In this document: piece after piece, positions 45,173 to 59,068 of the stretch
Layout: each line of letters starts with the position of its first letter
Numbering within the stretch: position 1 is the first letter of the stretch
DNA from: Numida meleagris
Taxonomy: Eukaryota > Chordata > Aves > Galliformes > Numididae
Direction: 5' to 3'
DNA length: 64,000 nt
Assembly: GCF_002078875.1 (NCBI RefSeq)
Contig: NC_034420.1
Location: forward strand, 415,510 to 479,509
Translations under genes and position numbers: made by a program
Notes under the pieces: model-generated
The model's database searches: none
What the model saw: only the letters and a program-made list of their open reading frames with translations
What the model was told of the DNA's origin: nothing

Positions 45173-47959
45173 TAATGCTATGACACAAACTGTATCTGGG
45201 ATCTTTAGTACTCAGAGCCTTACTTGAAAGATGACAGATGCTAGGTTGCACATGGTCCTCATCACCATGGCGGGACATGGATTCAGCACTGACTGCTTGC
45301 AAAGAGTGTAAACTACTGAAGCGCATACTTCCTTGGAGATACGGCTTTTATGGGATAAGACTGTGCTCTTGAAGGATCCTGTGTTGATGAGATAAGGATC
45401 TTGGGAAGAACTATGTTCCTTTCATAAACTTTCCTGGTAGTCTGTTTGGTTTTTAGGCCTCCCACGGAACATTAAACTACCCCAGTCATCATCTCTAGGG
45501 AAAACCAACCGGCTTCTACCAGGTTTCAGGTCTAACTGAAGGCAGGTGGTGAAGGGCAGGAACAGGAAGAGGCAGAAACAGCTCAGCCTCAAATACAAGA
45601 GAGCAGCTTGTTGTGGAAGCTGCTGTCTTCTACTGTCTTCCTGGAAGATATCTGTGTTGGACTGTGTTGGCCATGTCAACTGTGTGTCTACTGTTTTCAC
45701 TGAAATGCCAGGTGGTGGTTCACTGAGGGCTAGGTATGTTTGTTTCTACAAATTCGTACCTCCTCATTCTTAACCATAAGAAATGGATGAAGTTCCCAGG
45801 TCCAACACTGCCAGAGTGAACTGCACCATTTTTTTCTCAGCATCGAAAAGTTCTGAAACATGCCAAAATCCTTTCTTCCTTCCTGGTGCATTGGTCCAAC
45901 AACATAACTGGGACCCAGTTGCTGACAACATGAAGTTTGGCATAGTGATAGACGGAGCCCATATGCTGACCGATTTGAGTTCCTTTAAAATGATGCAGTA
46001 TGATGTCATCATCATGTCACAGTGTTGTCACATATGTTGATTTAGGGCTGAGCAGAAACTGAATTTCCAGAGAGTAGTTTATCTGTTAAAACTAGGCGTA
46101 GCTAGATGCTCATCATATTAGGTTGCTGAATACAAGCAATAAGTGCTTTGGCTTCTTATGAACTTCATGAAAGTCCTTGTGTATGTGTGGCTTCACCTAC
46201 CGGCTCAGGCTTTTAATCTGTATCCCACAGCTGCACAGTAGGTTCTTAAGCCAACTCTCAGGGATATCTGTGGATTTGCAGTATATCCCAGAAATTCATG
46301 GTGTCACACATATTCAGGCTTTGGAATTTTGTGGGTGCTTTTTTTTGCAAGACAGGTGGATACATTTAATGACATTATGCCCGGACAGACTGACAGCTAC
46401 AAAGTTACCCTTTCAAACTGGAAGCATTTCTTAAAGCTTTGGAAAATGATATTTCAAGATCCTCCCTTTCGTAGTCCATTGTCTGCCACAGCTCTTCCAC
46501 CTCTCCTTATCCTCCCAGTTCCCAGTGGGCTAATACTTGTTTCTCAGAAATGCTGCTAGTGAATGGTAGCGGGTAGGGCAGTTTGGTGAAGGTATGTTTC
46601 ATGGCATGAGCAGGAAGCTGTTTCTGGCCATGAGAAATGGGGCTGGTCCAGCCACAGTGGCCATTGTGGTGTTGTGGGAGAAATCCTAGAGATGTTTTCA
46701 GTCTACGTGGGATTTTTATCAAAGGTTCATTCGGTTTTCTGAGACAGCCGTGACATTGTCAAACATACTCAGCACATCTGTCCTGCTTTGCAAAGAACAG
46801 AACTGTGTCACAAGCAGTTAATGTATGGACCAGTGGCTTTTTCATGACCAGTGAACATCGGTTTGGCCTTTTCCACACCAAGTGCAACAAGGGGCCCTAC
46901 ATTTCCTAGTTGATGACTGCTGAAGTGTCAAGATGTGCTACATTGCTAGACTGGGTCCAGACACTAACACAGCAGATGTCCTGGGCCTGTAGCCATCATT
47001 TCCGTACCAAAATATCCTCGTGTCTGGTTTGCCACCTTGCAGGTTATAATCTTTGGGATGCTGTGAAGCGGTGGTATCAACACATTTTGACCAGTTTTAG
47101 ATATGACTGTGTTTTGCTGGGGTCTTTGAAATTCTCTCTCATAAAAACTTGCCAGATATGGAAAGAACTCCTTCTGTTCCTGTTTTGACAATGAAAAGGA
47201 TGCCATTTTGGGGGGACACCATAATTATACATAAGATCTTTTATCAGCCCTGGTGTTAGTGTTTTCTGGCAGTGCTTTCAGAAGCGTCTCATTGATAAGC
47301 ACTCACAATAGTGAGTCCTGACACGTCAACTGGGGTTTACAGATGTAGGAGGTAACCTTGCCTGATCATCTTTGAATTTCAGATTGAGGGCTGAACATAG
47401 TTTATTGATAACCATGTATTGATGTAGACCTTTGCTTTTTGTCTTCCAACAGAGTAGGAACACCCCTGTCATCCAACACCTATCTCTAAGCAGCAGTCAG
47501 GAGCAGAAGAGATGAAAATACCTTCTTGGGGCTCTCCAGCAGGATCTCCAGTTCTGCAGGTGCACCTCTGGTGAGCAACTCCTGTGGGCAGATGGAGCCT
47601 GCTCTGATGGGTCAGGCACTGGGAACCTGCTTTGTGGGGACCACAGGTGTGCCCAGGTCCTGGAGTGTTTTGGGAGCCTGATTCTGTGCCCACTCACCTC
47701 TCCATTGCCCCAGTTCCCTTGTGCTGAGGAGTTTCTCCTCTTTGTGACCAGCTTCAGACAAAGCAGAATCTGCCCTTGGTATCTTTATTTGAAACCTGAT
47801 CAGAAGTGCTCAGTTACCAACAGTCCCCTCCCCTCCCTTACTCTTCAGTGCACTCTAGAGCATTGTAATGGCTTAAGATGATGAATACTATGCAGACAAC
47901 ACACCCAGCTGTCCAAGCAGACAGTCAGCGGAGAAATGAAGATATGCCTGCCTAAGTAA
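45173..47959. other. Unique sequence
   Basis: No gene or repeat was recognised. A + ORF at 45783-46040 (85 codons) looks superficially protein-like but lacks splice or family support. Confidence 0.4.
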
Positions 47960-48130
47960 AAGTTTGATTAATTGCATTAATTAGGCCCTAAGGTATGGTT
48001 CATAAAATAAGAGTACAACTGGTGTATTGGATTGGGGAATTGACTATGTGACAGGAAACAAACTGTGGTGTGAACAGGAACTCTTCTCTGTCTGGAATGG
48101 CACGATAAATTATCAATTAAATAACGGAGA
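47960..48130. promoter_or_regulatory. Candidate enhancer with clustered homeodomain motifs
   Basis: ATTAATTGCATTAATTA at 47967-47983 has four overlapping TAAT/ATTA cores arranged as a near-palindrome around TGC. About 130 bases further on come GATAAATTATCAATTAAATAAC and GATTGACAAAGC. The block is not repetitive, and its right flank turns sharply GC-rich. Regulatory function is inferred from motif clustering. Confidence 0.35.
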
Positions 48131-51100
48131 TTGACAAAGCTGCAGTCTGTTAAAGGCAACCTCCCTGCCTCGGTTGCGGCCGGCTGGGGCAGGTGGCTCG
48201 GAGGTGTGATGGCCCCTCCAGCATGGCCACGCAAGCTCACCCTGCTGTGGTTCTGCTGGGCTCTCAATCCCATCTGTACAGCACGGGGTGAGGATAAGGG
48301 GACTGCCCAGTCAAGAGCTCTGCAGTCCAGGGGCCACTGGGCTCCTGCAGGAGCTATGCCAGAGCACTTTGCATTCATGTGGCTGCTGCTCTCCTCCTGC
48401 CGTGGCAGCAGGACCTCCTTCCACTGGGCAGAGTGGAGAAGAGGCATTAATTCCTCCCAGGGTGCTGCTCATGCCTTGTCCTTGGGCCACAGCCTTCTGC
48501 CTCGGTGCGTGCCTGTCCCTCGCTGCAGCTCCACAAAGGACTTGCCTGCAGCTGGGAGCGGATGGTCTGTGTTTGAGGTGAGCACTACAGCATCCACCTT
48601 CCACTTACCACCTGAGTGATTAGAGCTGCTGACGCTCCGGTCTGGACTCGCTCTCACCCATCTGTCAAACATCGCTTTCTCTCCTGTCTCAGGCGGCTGC
48701 TGACGTGCGTGTGCTGCAGCCGCAGCTGTGCAGGAGGAGGCTCTCCAGATTCCTCGTTACCGGTTGTTATTAATGATTGTGCATTTCCATAAAGCCAATA
48801 GCAGGCTGGGACAGATGCACACCCTGCCCTGGAAAGCTTATGAAAGATGCTGTCTCCCCAGTGGCACTGCTTCACAGTTTCTTCTGGAAGAAGGTTCCTT
48901 CAGGATCATTTCCACCTGCTCTCACTCTCACAACATTTTCTCACATTCTGCATTATTTTCTGTTCCAAGATTTGTTCCATTAATATTTTTAGTACCTCAT
49001 ACAGGCCTCAGCTGAGATCTAGGCCGCACCACTTGTCCCAGTGCAGTTGGCACATACGATATGGGGAACCCCAGAGGAACGTCAGTGCTGACGGCAGTGG
49101 CACAGGAGGAGAGAGCTGCATGGCTCAGCTCCCTTGCCTTGTAAATACAGCAGGGTCTGAAGACAGGGTGAGAGCGGCAACCGAGCAGAGAAATAATCTC
49201 ACAGTTCTGTGCTGAACGGCTGAGTCAAGAAGATGCTCCAGAGCTCCTGGTTGTCTTTTCTCCATTGTGGGTGTCCAGTTGACCTAAGACATTGCCCAAA
49301 CATTTCTCTTGTTGCATTCCCTCAGCAAAGTGGATTGTTGGGGAAAGGACACCCCTGTGGCTCTTGGTGTTCTGCTCCTGCTCAAACCATCATCAGGAAC
49401 ATTCTCACCTCCTGTCAGACTTCTCAGTCTCCTGACTTGTATGGTCAGAGAAGACCCATTCAGACAGACTAACACTGAGCCCTGCTGTCATCCAGAAATA
49501 AGGTTGCCCCTTCTTTCTGGATGAGCTTACTGAAAGCTGCACGGTCTGCTCCTCCCTCCCTTCCTTCCCTCCCTCCTCCACAGACCGCTGGCCTCTTCCA
49601 CTTTGCCTGAGCTCCTGTGCACTGTTGTTTGGGAACAGAGCAATCACACACCTTGGTGTTTACTTCGTGCATGTTTAAGAATGACAGCTTCTGCCCAGAA
49701 GTACAGAAAGAAACAGTTCTGGTTCTGTAGTGCTTCTGGTTGTCGTGTTGTAATGAGTGAAGATCAGGAACAGGAGGAAAGATAGAGAAAAGAAAGGGAA
49801 ACAAGAGCTATAGAGACAGCACACCCCGGCGGCTGGTTTAAACTTTCCTCCACCCTAATGACTGAGCAGAACCAGAAACCTCACAACATTTATGGTTCGT
49901 TGTTCTTTCCTTAAAGCACTCTCCCATTCTCTGCGATTTTTGGAATTACAAGCTGTGTGCTACTCATCCCTTTCTCTTCAACTTTCCCCAAGTCCTTCAT
50001 GCCCCACTCTCCCAAGCTGATCAGGGCTGTTATTTCTGTGCAACTCTCTATGATCACTGCTGGTGACAGCATCACTACCTTGCCCCCATCCGGCTCTGAC
50101 ATGACCTCAGCAGGATGCCCTTTGCTCTCTGATAGACCAGTGACCAGCTGCAATATTTGCAAAGTGGTGTCCACGTCCCTCTCAATACCAGCATGTTGCT
50201 GTCACGTGAACCTGGGGAAGAGGCTGCTCTAAGAACTTCTCATCTAGATGGTTTGGTTATAATAGCTGTAGTACAGGCTGTAGATGGGACATTGCTTTCA
50301 CAAAGTATGGATCCATTAGAAATAGGCATGCTAGCAGATTCTCTTTCCATTTTGCCTACATTTTTATTTTGTCTTAAAAAAACCCATTCTGCAATTCTAA
50401 AGCTGCAGTTCCTGCTAGAGAGGCTAGATACATTCCTGGGGAAGTTGTCCTTGTCTCATCAGAGTTGCATAGGGGGACACAAAATCTCACCCTGACTTTT
50501 GTACATTGCACTCGGTAAACTTGTGATTGAATGAAATCATGGCTTTTCAAAAGACGCCAGCTTAGGAGTTTTGGATGAGTCCATTTCCAACTGTGGGTAG
50601 AGCATCCCCCCATTCAGCAACAAAACTAAGCTTCTAGCTTTCTCTTTAAACATGGAAATCTACTGGCAATGGGCAAGCTACTGCAAAGCAAACCCATGGC
50701 TGCCGTTTCTGCTCCTGCTTGGGGTTCCCCTGGTGAGACAACTGGCTGCAAATTCGATTGGTGTCATCACAGAAAGTGGTGGCTGTTTAACAGCTGCGAG
50801 CACCCAGCTGCCCTGGGCTGCAGCACACGTGGCCTTTCTGTGCTCCCACAGACCAGGGGCCCTGCTCTTCTCAGGGTCTCACCAGCAGGCGCACATATCC
50901 GCCTTCCTTCAGCCTCCCAAAGGGCCCCATGGAGCTGGTCCGGCACATCTCCTCACCATGCCCTCTGCTCCGCACCGACACCAGCCCGTGCCAAGCAAGA
51001 TGCTTTATGAGGGCTGGCCCAGATGAAAGCACTGTGCTCAGATGCGGCCGTCCCCACCGCCCTCCGCCCAGAGGTGGCAGCTGGTAGATGCGCTGGGAAA

Positions 51101-54100
51101 TGCCATCCACTGCCCTGTTTATTCCAAACAAAGTCTCCTGCCCAGGGATTCTTTCCCGAGGCAGAGTACTTCATTCGTGGAAGCACTTCAGAAGGAAAGC
51201 AAGCAGTGCTGAAACTAAACCCTGCTCTATAATCACTGCCCGGGAGTCCAGCTAAAGCTGCTATAGCACCCCTGCTTTATTTTCCAGAGAAAAAGAGATC
51301 CCTCCCATGGCAAGAGACAGCCCTGCCAATGTTTCCTTCTGATACCTAGCACTGGCAGTAATTTCAGCTGTGGCAAGATTCATCAAAGTTAATCATCTGA
51401 CCCTCATCTACATGAGATAATTTTTCAGTGAGCAGAATTTGCCAGTAGCCTCAGCTGGTGTTGCACAGTCCAACATGAGCAAATCACATCCTGTTCCAGA
51501 TCTGGCTTTCCAAATCCCCAGCAAGGAAAGAGAGCAGCGGGCGTCAGCTCCCTAGGAAGACCTAGATTCAATTCAGCGCTTGGTGTCGGGCCATAAGGCT
51601 GCCTCAGGTAGCTCTTCAGAGAAATCTGACAGTCCCCAAAACTTCACGAACACTTCTGGCCCGGAGCGGCTGGCGTCTTGCAAAACCTTCTGATCTGACA
51701 AGTTTGCCAACATCCTGAATGGTGAGCATCTCATGAGGTAGGCGGTTCTTGGGAGGTTTCCATGCATCTTCTGTCGTCTCTGAAAACCTGTCTGAAAAAA
51801 ATCAGTCTCCTTCTGGCTTTGGAATCAGCCCGACACGAAACCTATGGAGGCAGGTTCAGTTGGAAAGGTCCCATCTCAGCAGGGGTTTGAGCCAACCTTC
51901 TGATTTGATGTGAACAGTATGTACGAGTGCCACTGAATGACATGTTTCCATGATAAAGAGTGTGGTGATGAAATTCTTCTGCTTGCCAAGGATGGAAACA
52001 AAAAAGTCGGTGGGCAGCTGCAACACATCACAAGAGATAGAAAACAAAACCCTTCCCGATTCCCAGAGCGCTTCTCAAGGTACTTGGAAACTTCCAATCC
52101 CTGCCCCGTGGGAGGGCTCTGCACTCCCCAGGGTACACATAAAAGCAGACGGGCACTGTCACTGGTTAGTATTAAAGCTGAACACTCACATAGAAGACGT
52201 TCATACAGGGAGATATTATTTGAAAGACAAAGACTGATAAATCATTCTCTGGAGCTTTTCCTCTTAGCTTGGCTTCTTCCCATTGATCCATAGGAAATCG
52301 ATGCAAGTCGCATTGTGAAAATCCATAACGCAAAAGTCCATGCACTGATGACTTTGAGCAAGTCATGTTCTCAGCGTAACACACCATTTGCTTTTCATTT
52401 TCATTAGCGCTATTTTGGGTGTGAAGGAGGTTCACCATGATTTTTGTACAGGGGATGACGGAGTCTGTCTATGTCCCTGTGTTAGAGCAGCTCCCAGACC
52501 CACCATGCAGAAATGCATCCCACTCGTGACACCCATCCCTGAGGCTATTGGAAGCTGCAATAGCTCGGTAGCACTCAGGCTCTTAGGAACCAACAGCAGT
52601 TGGATAAACATGTGGTGTGCACCAGGCATCCACTAGTCCAGCAGAGCTCTGAGAAGGTCGTCTTGATCTCACTGACCTTGCACCCCATAGCCGCCCATCT
52701 CAAGAAGAGGGATAATGGCATCACCATGCTCTCAAGGTGCAAGCAGGCTGTTCTGCCTGCAGGCAGTGCTGTGGGGTGCTGTGTGCTTTAGACCTGCTGA
52801 AGTGAGCCTACATGTCCCTGCTTCCTGCTCCTTTCCCTGAACTGTTATTGCTGAGCATGATGGCATACGGTATGGCATATCTGTTTGGTCACTGTGGCCC
52901 AGCAGTCCTGGCTGTGTCCCCTCCCAGCTCCTTTCCCACCCTCAGCCTGCTGACTGGAAACCCTGCTGAGCAGGAACCCTCAATGCATTGCAAGCATGCT
53001 CAGAAATAGCCAAAAACACTGGTGTGTTATCAGCACTGTTTTAATCACAAATCCAAAACACAGGCTGCAGGGAGGAAAATTAACTCCATCCCAGCCAGAT
53101 CCAGCAGCCCATGAAGCTTTGGTTTCACAAAGCAGCACTGTCCCTGGGGCATGGACAAAAGCTTCACAGGGCTCTATCAGTGCAACATACAGCAATAGGA
53201 CCATCAAGACCACCTTCCCCCTGTACATCTCCTGTTGCTCCAAAGGGACAGACAGCGCTGAGGCTGGAGGGAAGAGCAGGCGGCCAAGGGAGAGCAGAAG
53301 AGCTCCTTTCCATTTTGATTTCCTGAAGAACTCAATTCCTCTCCCTGTGCCTTGTTTCCCCAGTGCCCAGAGCAGGAGCTTGTGTCACAGAGGCACTGCA
53401 GTGATGTTGGAGAGATGGGCTGTGTGAAATCACTTGGTGCTCGCTCTGTTGAAGTGATACTGTGCCCTCTCTTCTGCCCTTGTTTGTCTTCGAGCTGCCA
53501 CTCCCACGAGGTGTAACCTCCACCTGAACGTGGACCAGTTTGTTTTAAGACTTGCAGAAGTTTCCCTGTAGATCTGTGCCACAAGATGCGATGTGAACCT
53601 CAACATATGGTTCAGATCTCCTTATTTCGTGTAGAATGGGACTTAATTCCATAATCCTGAACTAAACAGAAAGAGATACAAAAAGAGCTAGAGGGGACCA
53701 CTGTCCTGCCAGTTTTCTGGGTTGATATTGCCCTCCACACATCTCTGCACAAGCTTTCAGTAGTCAGCCTGTATCACCCACCAAAACTCATTCCCAAGTG
53801 TCCAGATGGGCATGGAGACATGTTTTAGCTGAGCCACTTCCAGCTGGTGCTGTGGGCAGCCCTTGGCAGCCCTAGCCTTGCACTGCAGCCCCAGTGCTGG
53901 GTCTGTGCACACAGGGCCCTTTCCAGCTCCAGCATCCTGCAAGAGCTCTAGAGCCAGCAGCGAGTGGCACGGGTGCCCTTGTGTTGGCAGGAGTGGGAGA
54001 TGAGCCCCCTGTGTCCAGCCAGCAGCCTGCAATAGCACTTCGGGTCCTGCACTCACCATGAAGGGCTGTTGGTGCCTAGGCAGGGAGGAGAGACCTCGCT

Positions 54101-55029
54101 GCCCTGTGTTCTCTGGCTAACTCTTCTTCAGCCTCAGACTTTTTGACCCCCACTTTCTCACTCTTCTTTTATCCATTGCTCAGTTATAGTCATTCAGCTT
54201 TGCTTTCTTCTTGAGTTTCAGATAATGAATTGCTCAGAATTCAGCAACTTTGGTTATTCGCCGTGTCTCCTTGCCTTACTTTGCACCTGTATGCTTAGGA
54301 AATTTATGTAAGAAGCTGTCAGCAACCCTTGTCTCTGTCCCCCTTAGCCCTGTGGGAGCTCACCTCCTGCTCTTGGAGGCTGCAGGAGATGTCTCTCAAG
54401 CCTCTTGTCTTTCTCTTGCCACTCTCCTGCCACTTCAGAGCTGTGAACTCTCACAGCTGCTCTCACCCAAGGTGCCTCCCACTTTCTGTTTGCAAGGATC
54501 CCACATCAAATGCATACAGCCTAAAGTGAGCAGATGTTTTTCCAGCCCATCAGCTCAGTAGGAAACTGAGATTCAGATTTTTTTCCATCACTTGTTCCGC
54601 TGGTACTAAAGGTTCTCTGGGATACAAGCTGGCTTCACTGAATGCCTGCTCAGCCCTTTTCCCTGCAGTATTTCTAGATCTAGTCGTGGTATTTTCCTAC
54701 AGATGCTGCCTTAGGATGCAGATTTGAAAGTAATAATCTCAACAATCATAGAAAATGTATATTTGTCTGATTACAGGTCTTTCTAGTCTTTCTTCAGGTC
54801 ACCTGGACACATTTTCAACTGAAGGTGAATGTTACTTGAGCATATAGTTTACTAAAAAGCCAGTGTTCTTCTTTATAACTTAGCTTAAATGGCTGGAAAG
54901 AACCAGAACTATTTTTTAGAGAGTCGAGCCATTTTTTCTGGGATGAGACCAACACACAGTGGCTATCACCAACTGGTCACGTAAGAAAATGTAAAGGGCA
55001 CCGGGAAGTTTTTCCTAAGAGTGTGACCG
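48131..55029. other. Unique sequence, no gene recognised
   Basis: Nearly 7 kb without a recognised gene or transposon. It includes a polypyrimidine tract at 49549-49579. Open frames (up to 162 codons) are compositional. One (50652-51026) starts with a hydrophobic run that mimics a signal peptide but is followed by low-complexity sequence. Confidence 0.4.
49549..49579. repeat. Polypyrimidine (CCCT/CCTT) tract
   Basis: A pure C/T tract made of CTCC, CCTT and CCCT units, about 31 bases long. Confidence 0.9.
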
Positions 55030-55294
55030 GAGGCAGACTCTTTAGCAGGGTCTGTTGCAATAGGAAATGGTTTCAAACTAGAAGAGAAGAGCTGTAGATT
55101 GGATATAAGGAGGAAGTTTTTTACAATAATGGCGGTGAGGCACTGGCACAGGGTGCACAGAGAGGTGGCAGTGCCCCATCCCTGCAGACACCCAAGGTCC
55201 AGCTGGATGGGGCTCTGAGCTCCTGATGGAGCTGTGGGTGTTCCTGAGCACTGCAGGGGGTTTGGACTGGATGGCCTTTAAGGAGAATCTTCCT
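55030..55294 (+). mobile_element. CR1 LINE 3' region without the terminal motif
   Basis: Begins AGGCAGACTCTTTAGCAGGG and runs through the block encoding RLDIRRKFFTIMAV and HWHRVHRE. It then continues through CACCCAAGGTCCAGCTGGATGGGGC (55187-55211) into GGTTTGGACTGGATGGCCTTTAA, and stops before the ATTCTATG repeat. The absence of the tail suggests loss of its 3' end after insertion. Confidence 0.85.
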
Positions 55295-56452
55295 TTGTGG
55301 TCTCTGTGCATTGGTCAGCCAGACAAGGTGAGTCCTCCCCAGGGTGTCCCACCCCACTGCCACAGCTCCTCCTTACTCAAGAGGTGGAGCCACTTCTGGG
55401 AAGAAAGAGGAAAAGGCTGGGAAAAGGGAAAAGTGCCAGCAGCTTTTCTGTGCACATGAGAGCCCAGTTGTGATGAGCACCGGTGATGCTGCATAATTCC
55501 CTATGGTACACATGCTTTTTACCCCCTGAATTCCAGCATTGCCCAGACTGTCATCCCCTGCATCACACAGCCTTCCAACCGCAGTGGTTTTGTAGCCACC
55601 CCCTGTGCTGCTCCATGGCCTTCTCAAGGTGCTGCCCGTGTGCCAAGGGTAGGCTGCTCATTTCAATGATTCACCAGAAAACGCGTCCTCCCTGCTCCCT
55701 CCCTGTAGCCATCCCAGCTCCGCAGAGCCGTGAGTCATGCAAAGCAGCAAGATTTTATTCCTGTCACTGCCACACGAGTTCAGACCGATGCACACGGGAG
55801 TTGGTGGGCTGAGTGAAAAGGTGCCATTTTTACATGGTTGATTTTCAAACAGAGGATGGACTTTTCTTTTTTACAACATCTCAGCAAATAAAAGTTGGTG
55901 CAGAGAGGGTCAGGACATGTGGTGTATTGATGAGGAGGATGGACACTGGATATAAAACAGTCACTACATTTCTTCATCTCCTATTTCCTATGGAAACATG
56001 GACCTCAATGCCAGCATGTCTTACTACAGAGGTCTCCAGCATGACACACAAGTCAGCAGGGAGCAGGAGGACTGTCAGTAGCAAGAAGAGACACCATGAA
56101 GGGACTGTTGGATGGAAGGGGAATTTAGAAAGCTGTGCGCAGCCACTGACCCTTGATAAGACACAACCAGAGCTCCCAGGGGAGCTGGAAGAAGTAAGCA
56201 TCCACCATCTGGCCATCAGAATCAACTTCTTCCCCAGCAGACAATGTCATGGTCAGAACAGGATCGCACCTTGCTCTTTCCCAGCAACTGGGAAGCTTTG
56301 CTCTCCTGTCCTGTCCATGTGGATCCACTGCAGACTGTTACCTCCTCTGACTTAGAAAACAAACACTGTGTTGCCTAAATGACTCATCTGTTTCCTCAGT
56401 AAGGAGACAAATTTGTCCTAGGTAGAAGAAACTTTAAAGGTTGATTATCAGG
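55295..56452. other. Unique sequence
   Basis: No repeat or recognised gene. A 180-codon + ORF (55813-56355) has no domain, no codon bias that I can judge and no splice context, so it is not called. Confidence 0.4.
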
Positions 56453-57402
56453 GAATTGTAGAATGGCTTGAGTTGGAAGGGACATTCAAGATCATTGAGT
56501 TCCAACCCCCTGCCATGGGCTGGATGCCCCTTCCCTCCAGCTCAGGCTGTTCAGGGCTCATCCATGGCCTTGGGCACCTCCAGGGATAGGGCACCCAAAG
56601 CTCGCTGGGCTGCAGTTGCCAGGGCCTCACCACTCTCTGAGTAAAGAATTTCCTCCCAGCATCTAACCTAAATCTTCCCTATTTTAGCTTAAAATTGCTC
56701 CCCTGTATGCTATCACTGTCAGATCATGTAAAAAGTCATTCTCCCTCCTGTTGATAAGCTCCCTTTAATTACTGGAAGGCCGCAGTGAGGTATCCCCAGA
56801 GCTTTCTCTTCTCCAGATTGAACAAGCCCAGTTCCCTCAGCCTTTCTCCACAGGAGAGGTGCTGCAGCCCTCTGAGCATCTTCATGGCCTCCTCTGGACT
56901 CACTCCAGCAGGTCCATGTCTGTCTTGAGTTGGGAGCTCCAGAGCTGGATGGAGCATTCCAGATGGGGCCTCATGAGAGCAGAATAGAGGAGGACAGTCA
57001 CATCCCTGCTGCCACCCCTCTGTTGATGCAGCCTCTGTTGGCCTTCCAGGCTGCGAGCGCACACTGCTGGCTCACGTCAGCTTTTCATCCACCAAAACCA
57101 AGTCCTTCTCCTCAGGGCTGCTCTCAAGGAGTTCTTCTCCCAGTCTGTACTCGTATCTGAGAATGTCTTGACCCAAGAGCAGCACCTTGAACTTGTTCAA
57201 TCTCATTAGATTCTCATGTGCCTACTTACTGAGCCTGTCCAGGTCCCTCTAGATGGTGTCCCTTCATTCTATCATGTCAGTCACACCAGTCAGTTTGGTG
57301 TCATCAGCAAACTTGCTGAGGGTGTGCTTGATCCCACTATCCAAGTCATTGGTAAAGATGTTGAAGGGCATCGATCCCAAGATTGACCCCTGGGAGACAT
57401 AA
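56453..57402 (-). mobile_element. CR1 LINE, about 950 bp, 3' part of ORF2 and UTR
   Basis: The 3' terminus is at the left (GAATTGTAGAATGGCTTGAG). Reading leftward on the - strand from 57402, the copy begins at GVSQGSILGSM-like text, NIFTNDLDSGI and [12 protein letters not shown] (the reverse transcriptase FADD active site, about 57298-57310). It then runs to the C-terminal block and the 3' UTR. Stops and frameshifts break the frame. Two open pieces remain, including 56769-57062. It is a 5'-truncated dead copy. Confidence 0.95.
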
Positions 57403-59068
57403 CCCTTCAGCAGCCACCACGCGGACATAGAGCTGTTGACCATAACAGGCCTAAAGCTTGCTTAGACATCAAAGTGTGATTTAGGCGAGCCTTTACTGAA
57501 TGTCAGAAGCTATAACTCATGGCTCTGTGGTATGGGAGGCAGACAGTTCCTCTGGCTCTCTGGGCTGCCCCATGTTGCTTCTGTCCCTCAGCTGGCCTGT
57601 CCAGGCATATATTTCACTCAAAAGGGTGAGGGCAAAAAGAGATTTGCTGAGAAAACCAGTAGCTTAAAGCTTCTTGAATGGTTGCTACCCTTAACATCCA
57701 GAAGAACTCCAATGTCTTCTCCAGGTCAGGTGTGGTCTGAGTGAGGGACAAGTCTAAATTTTAGACTCATTGAGGGATTTTCACACACTTTTGAGCTGGC
57801 TGAGGAGAAGCCAAAATCAGGAAAATCAATTGCTTGTAATTTGGTGAATACCATTTCTACGTTTTGGGTTCTGCATCAATGAGGTTTCCACGAGGGCTGA
57901 AATCCAAGAGTGGACCATGGCAAGAGAAAGAGGATACACTCAAGATTTGTTACTGAACCAATGGGAAAACAATGTCTTCTGCACTCACATCCATCACACA
58001 CACAAAGAAGTGTTGATGGGAAGGTTCCCCTGGAGACTTCTAGTACAGTTTGCTAAGGTCTGAACTACGGCCACTGTGTGACCAGGTCACCTGTTGTCTC
58101 ATGGGATTCTTGAGAAATTTCAAGGTTGGTGAATCCTTCACTTTGGTGGTGACATGTCCCAAGGCAGCAACGTCCCTATGGAGATTTTTTTTCCAATCAG
58201 AACATCTCAAGCACAACTTGGATTTTTACTTGCAAATGTCTTACTAGTTTGTCACCTCCCCAAGTCTATACTAATTAGTGACAGAAAGGGAGACATTAGA
58301 AAAGGTATCAGCCTACATGCGTCCCCATCAGAGCGTGTACAGGAGAAAGATTTCAGTAAGGTCTAACATGAGCACTGGGAAGTTATCAGCAAAAAACTAT
58401 ACTGACTGCCTCAACCACCAGGCCACCAGGCAGTCAAGAGCCACGCTATGACTGCAGAACTGAGATGTTCTCAAACATGGGACAAGAGAGGATCCAAAAG
58501 GCAGTGTTAGGCAGATTGCTCCTGGCAGGATGTGACAGTCAGGCAGGGCCATTGAGTCCTGTCCAGTTTGCCTGTATCTGGCAAGAAGCTGCCAAAACCA
58601 AGGGCAGCTGCTAAGCAAGATCTCCACATTAACTGTGGTTGGAATAATTTTAAGGCTGCTGGTACCAGAGACAGAAGGTTCTGCAAATGGCACCACCCTG
58701 AATGTTTTAAGAGACAAAGACAGATAAAACTAATTGATTTTTGAAGCTGAGAGATGCAAACTCCACTTCCTGGGACAGGAAATGACAAAAGTCCTTTATT
58801 CAGAACACAGAGAAGAGTGAGGTGGAGAAGAGGGACTTAATGTCTGGGGCTAGGCATGCATGCACAGATCGAAGCAGCTACAGACGTGTCCCATTTGCTT
58901 ATAGCATCACACATCAAAATTCCCCCTCCTGCTGGGCCTTCTTGCCCATGGCAAAAGTTGGCAAGAAACTTCTTTGTGCTGAATAATTGAAGCCATGTGG
59001 TTGTAGTCATTATTTGGAGATGGAGAGACTGAGAAAATGCACATGGTTGGCATTCACAAGGTTCACAG
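57403..59068. other. Unique sequence
   Basis: No gene or repeat was recognised across this interval. It is AT-richer, with short open frames only. Confidence 0.4.

Noticed and set aside
45783..46040. 85-codon + ORF that looks mildly protein-like
   Set aside because: No homology that I recognise, no splice sites framing it, and a similar - strand ORF overlaps it.
50652..51026. ORF with a signal-peptide-like start (LPFLLLLGVPLV)
   Set aside because: The rest is low-complexity Pro/His/Ala sequence, a second ORF overlaps it in another + frame, and no family is recognised.
55813..56355. 180-codon + strand ORF
   Set aside because: No recognisable domain, no splice or promoter context, and Ser/Thr/His-rich sequence without structure. 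An ORF of this length can occur by chance in 64 kb.
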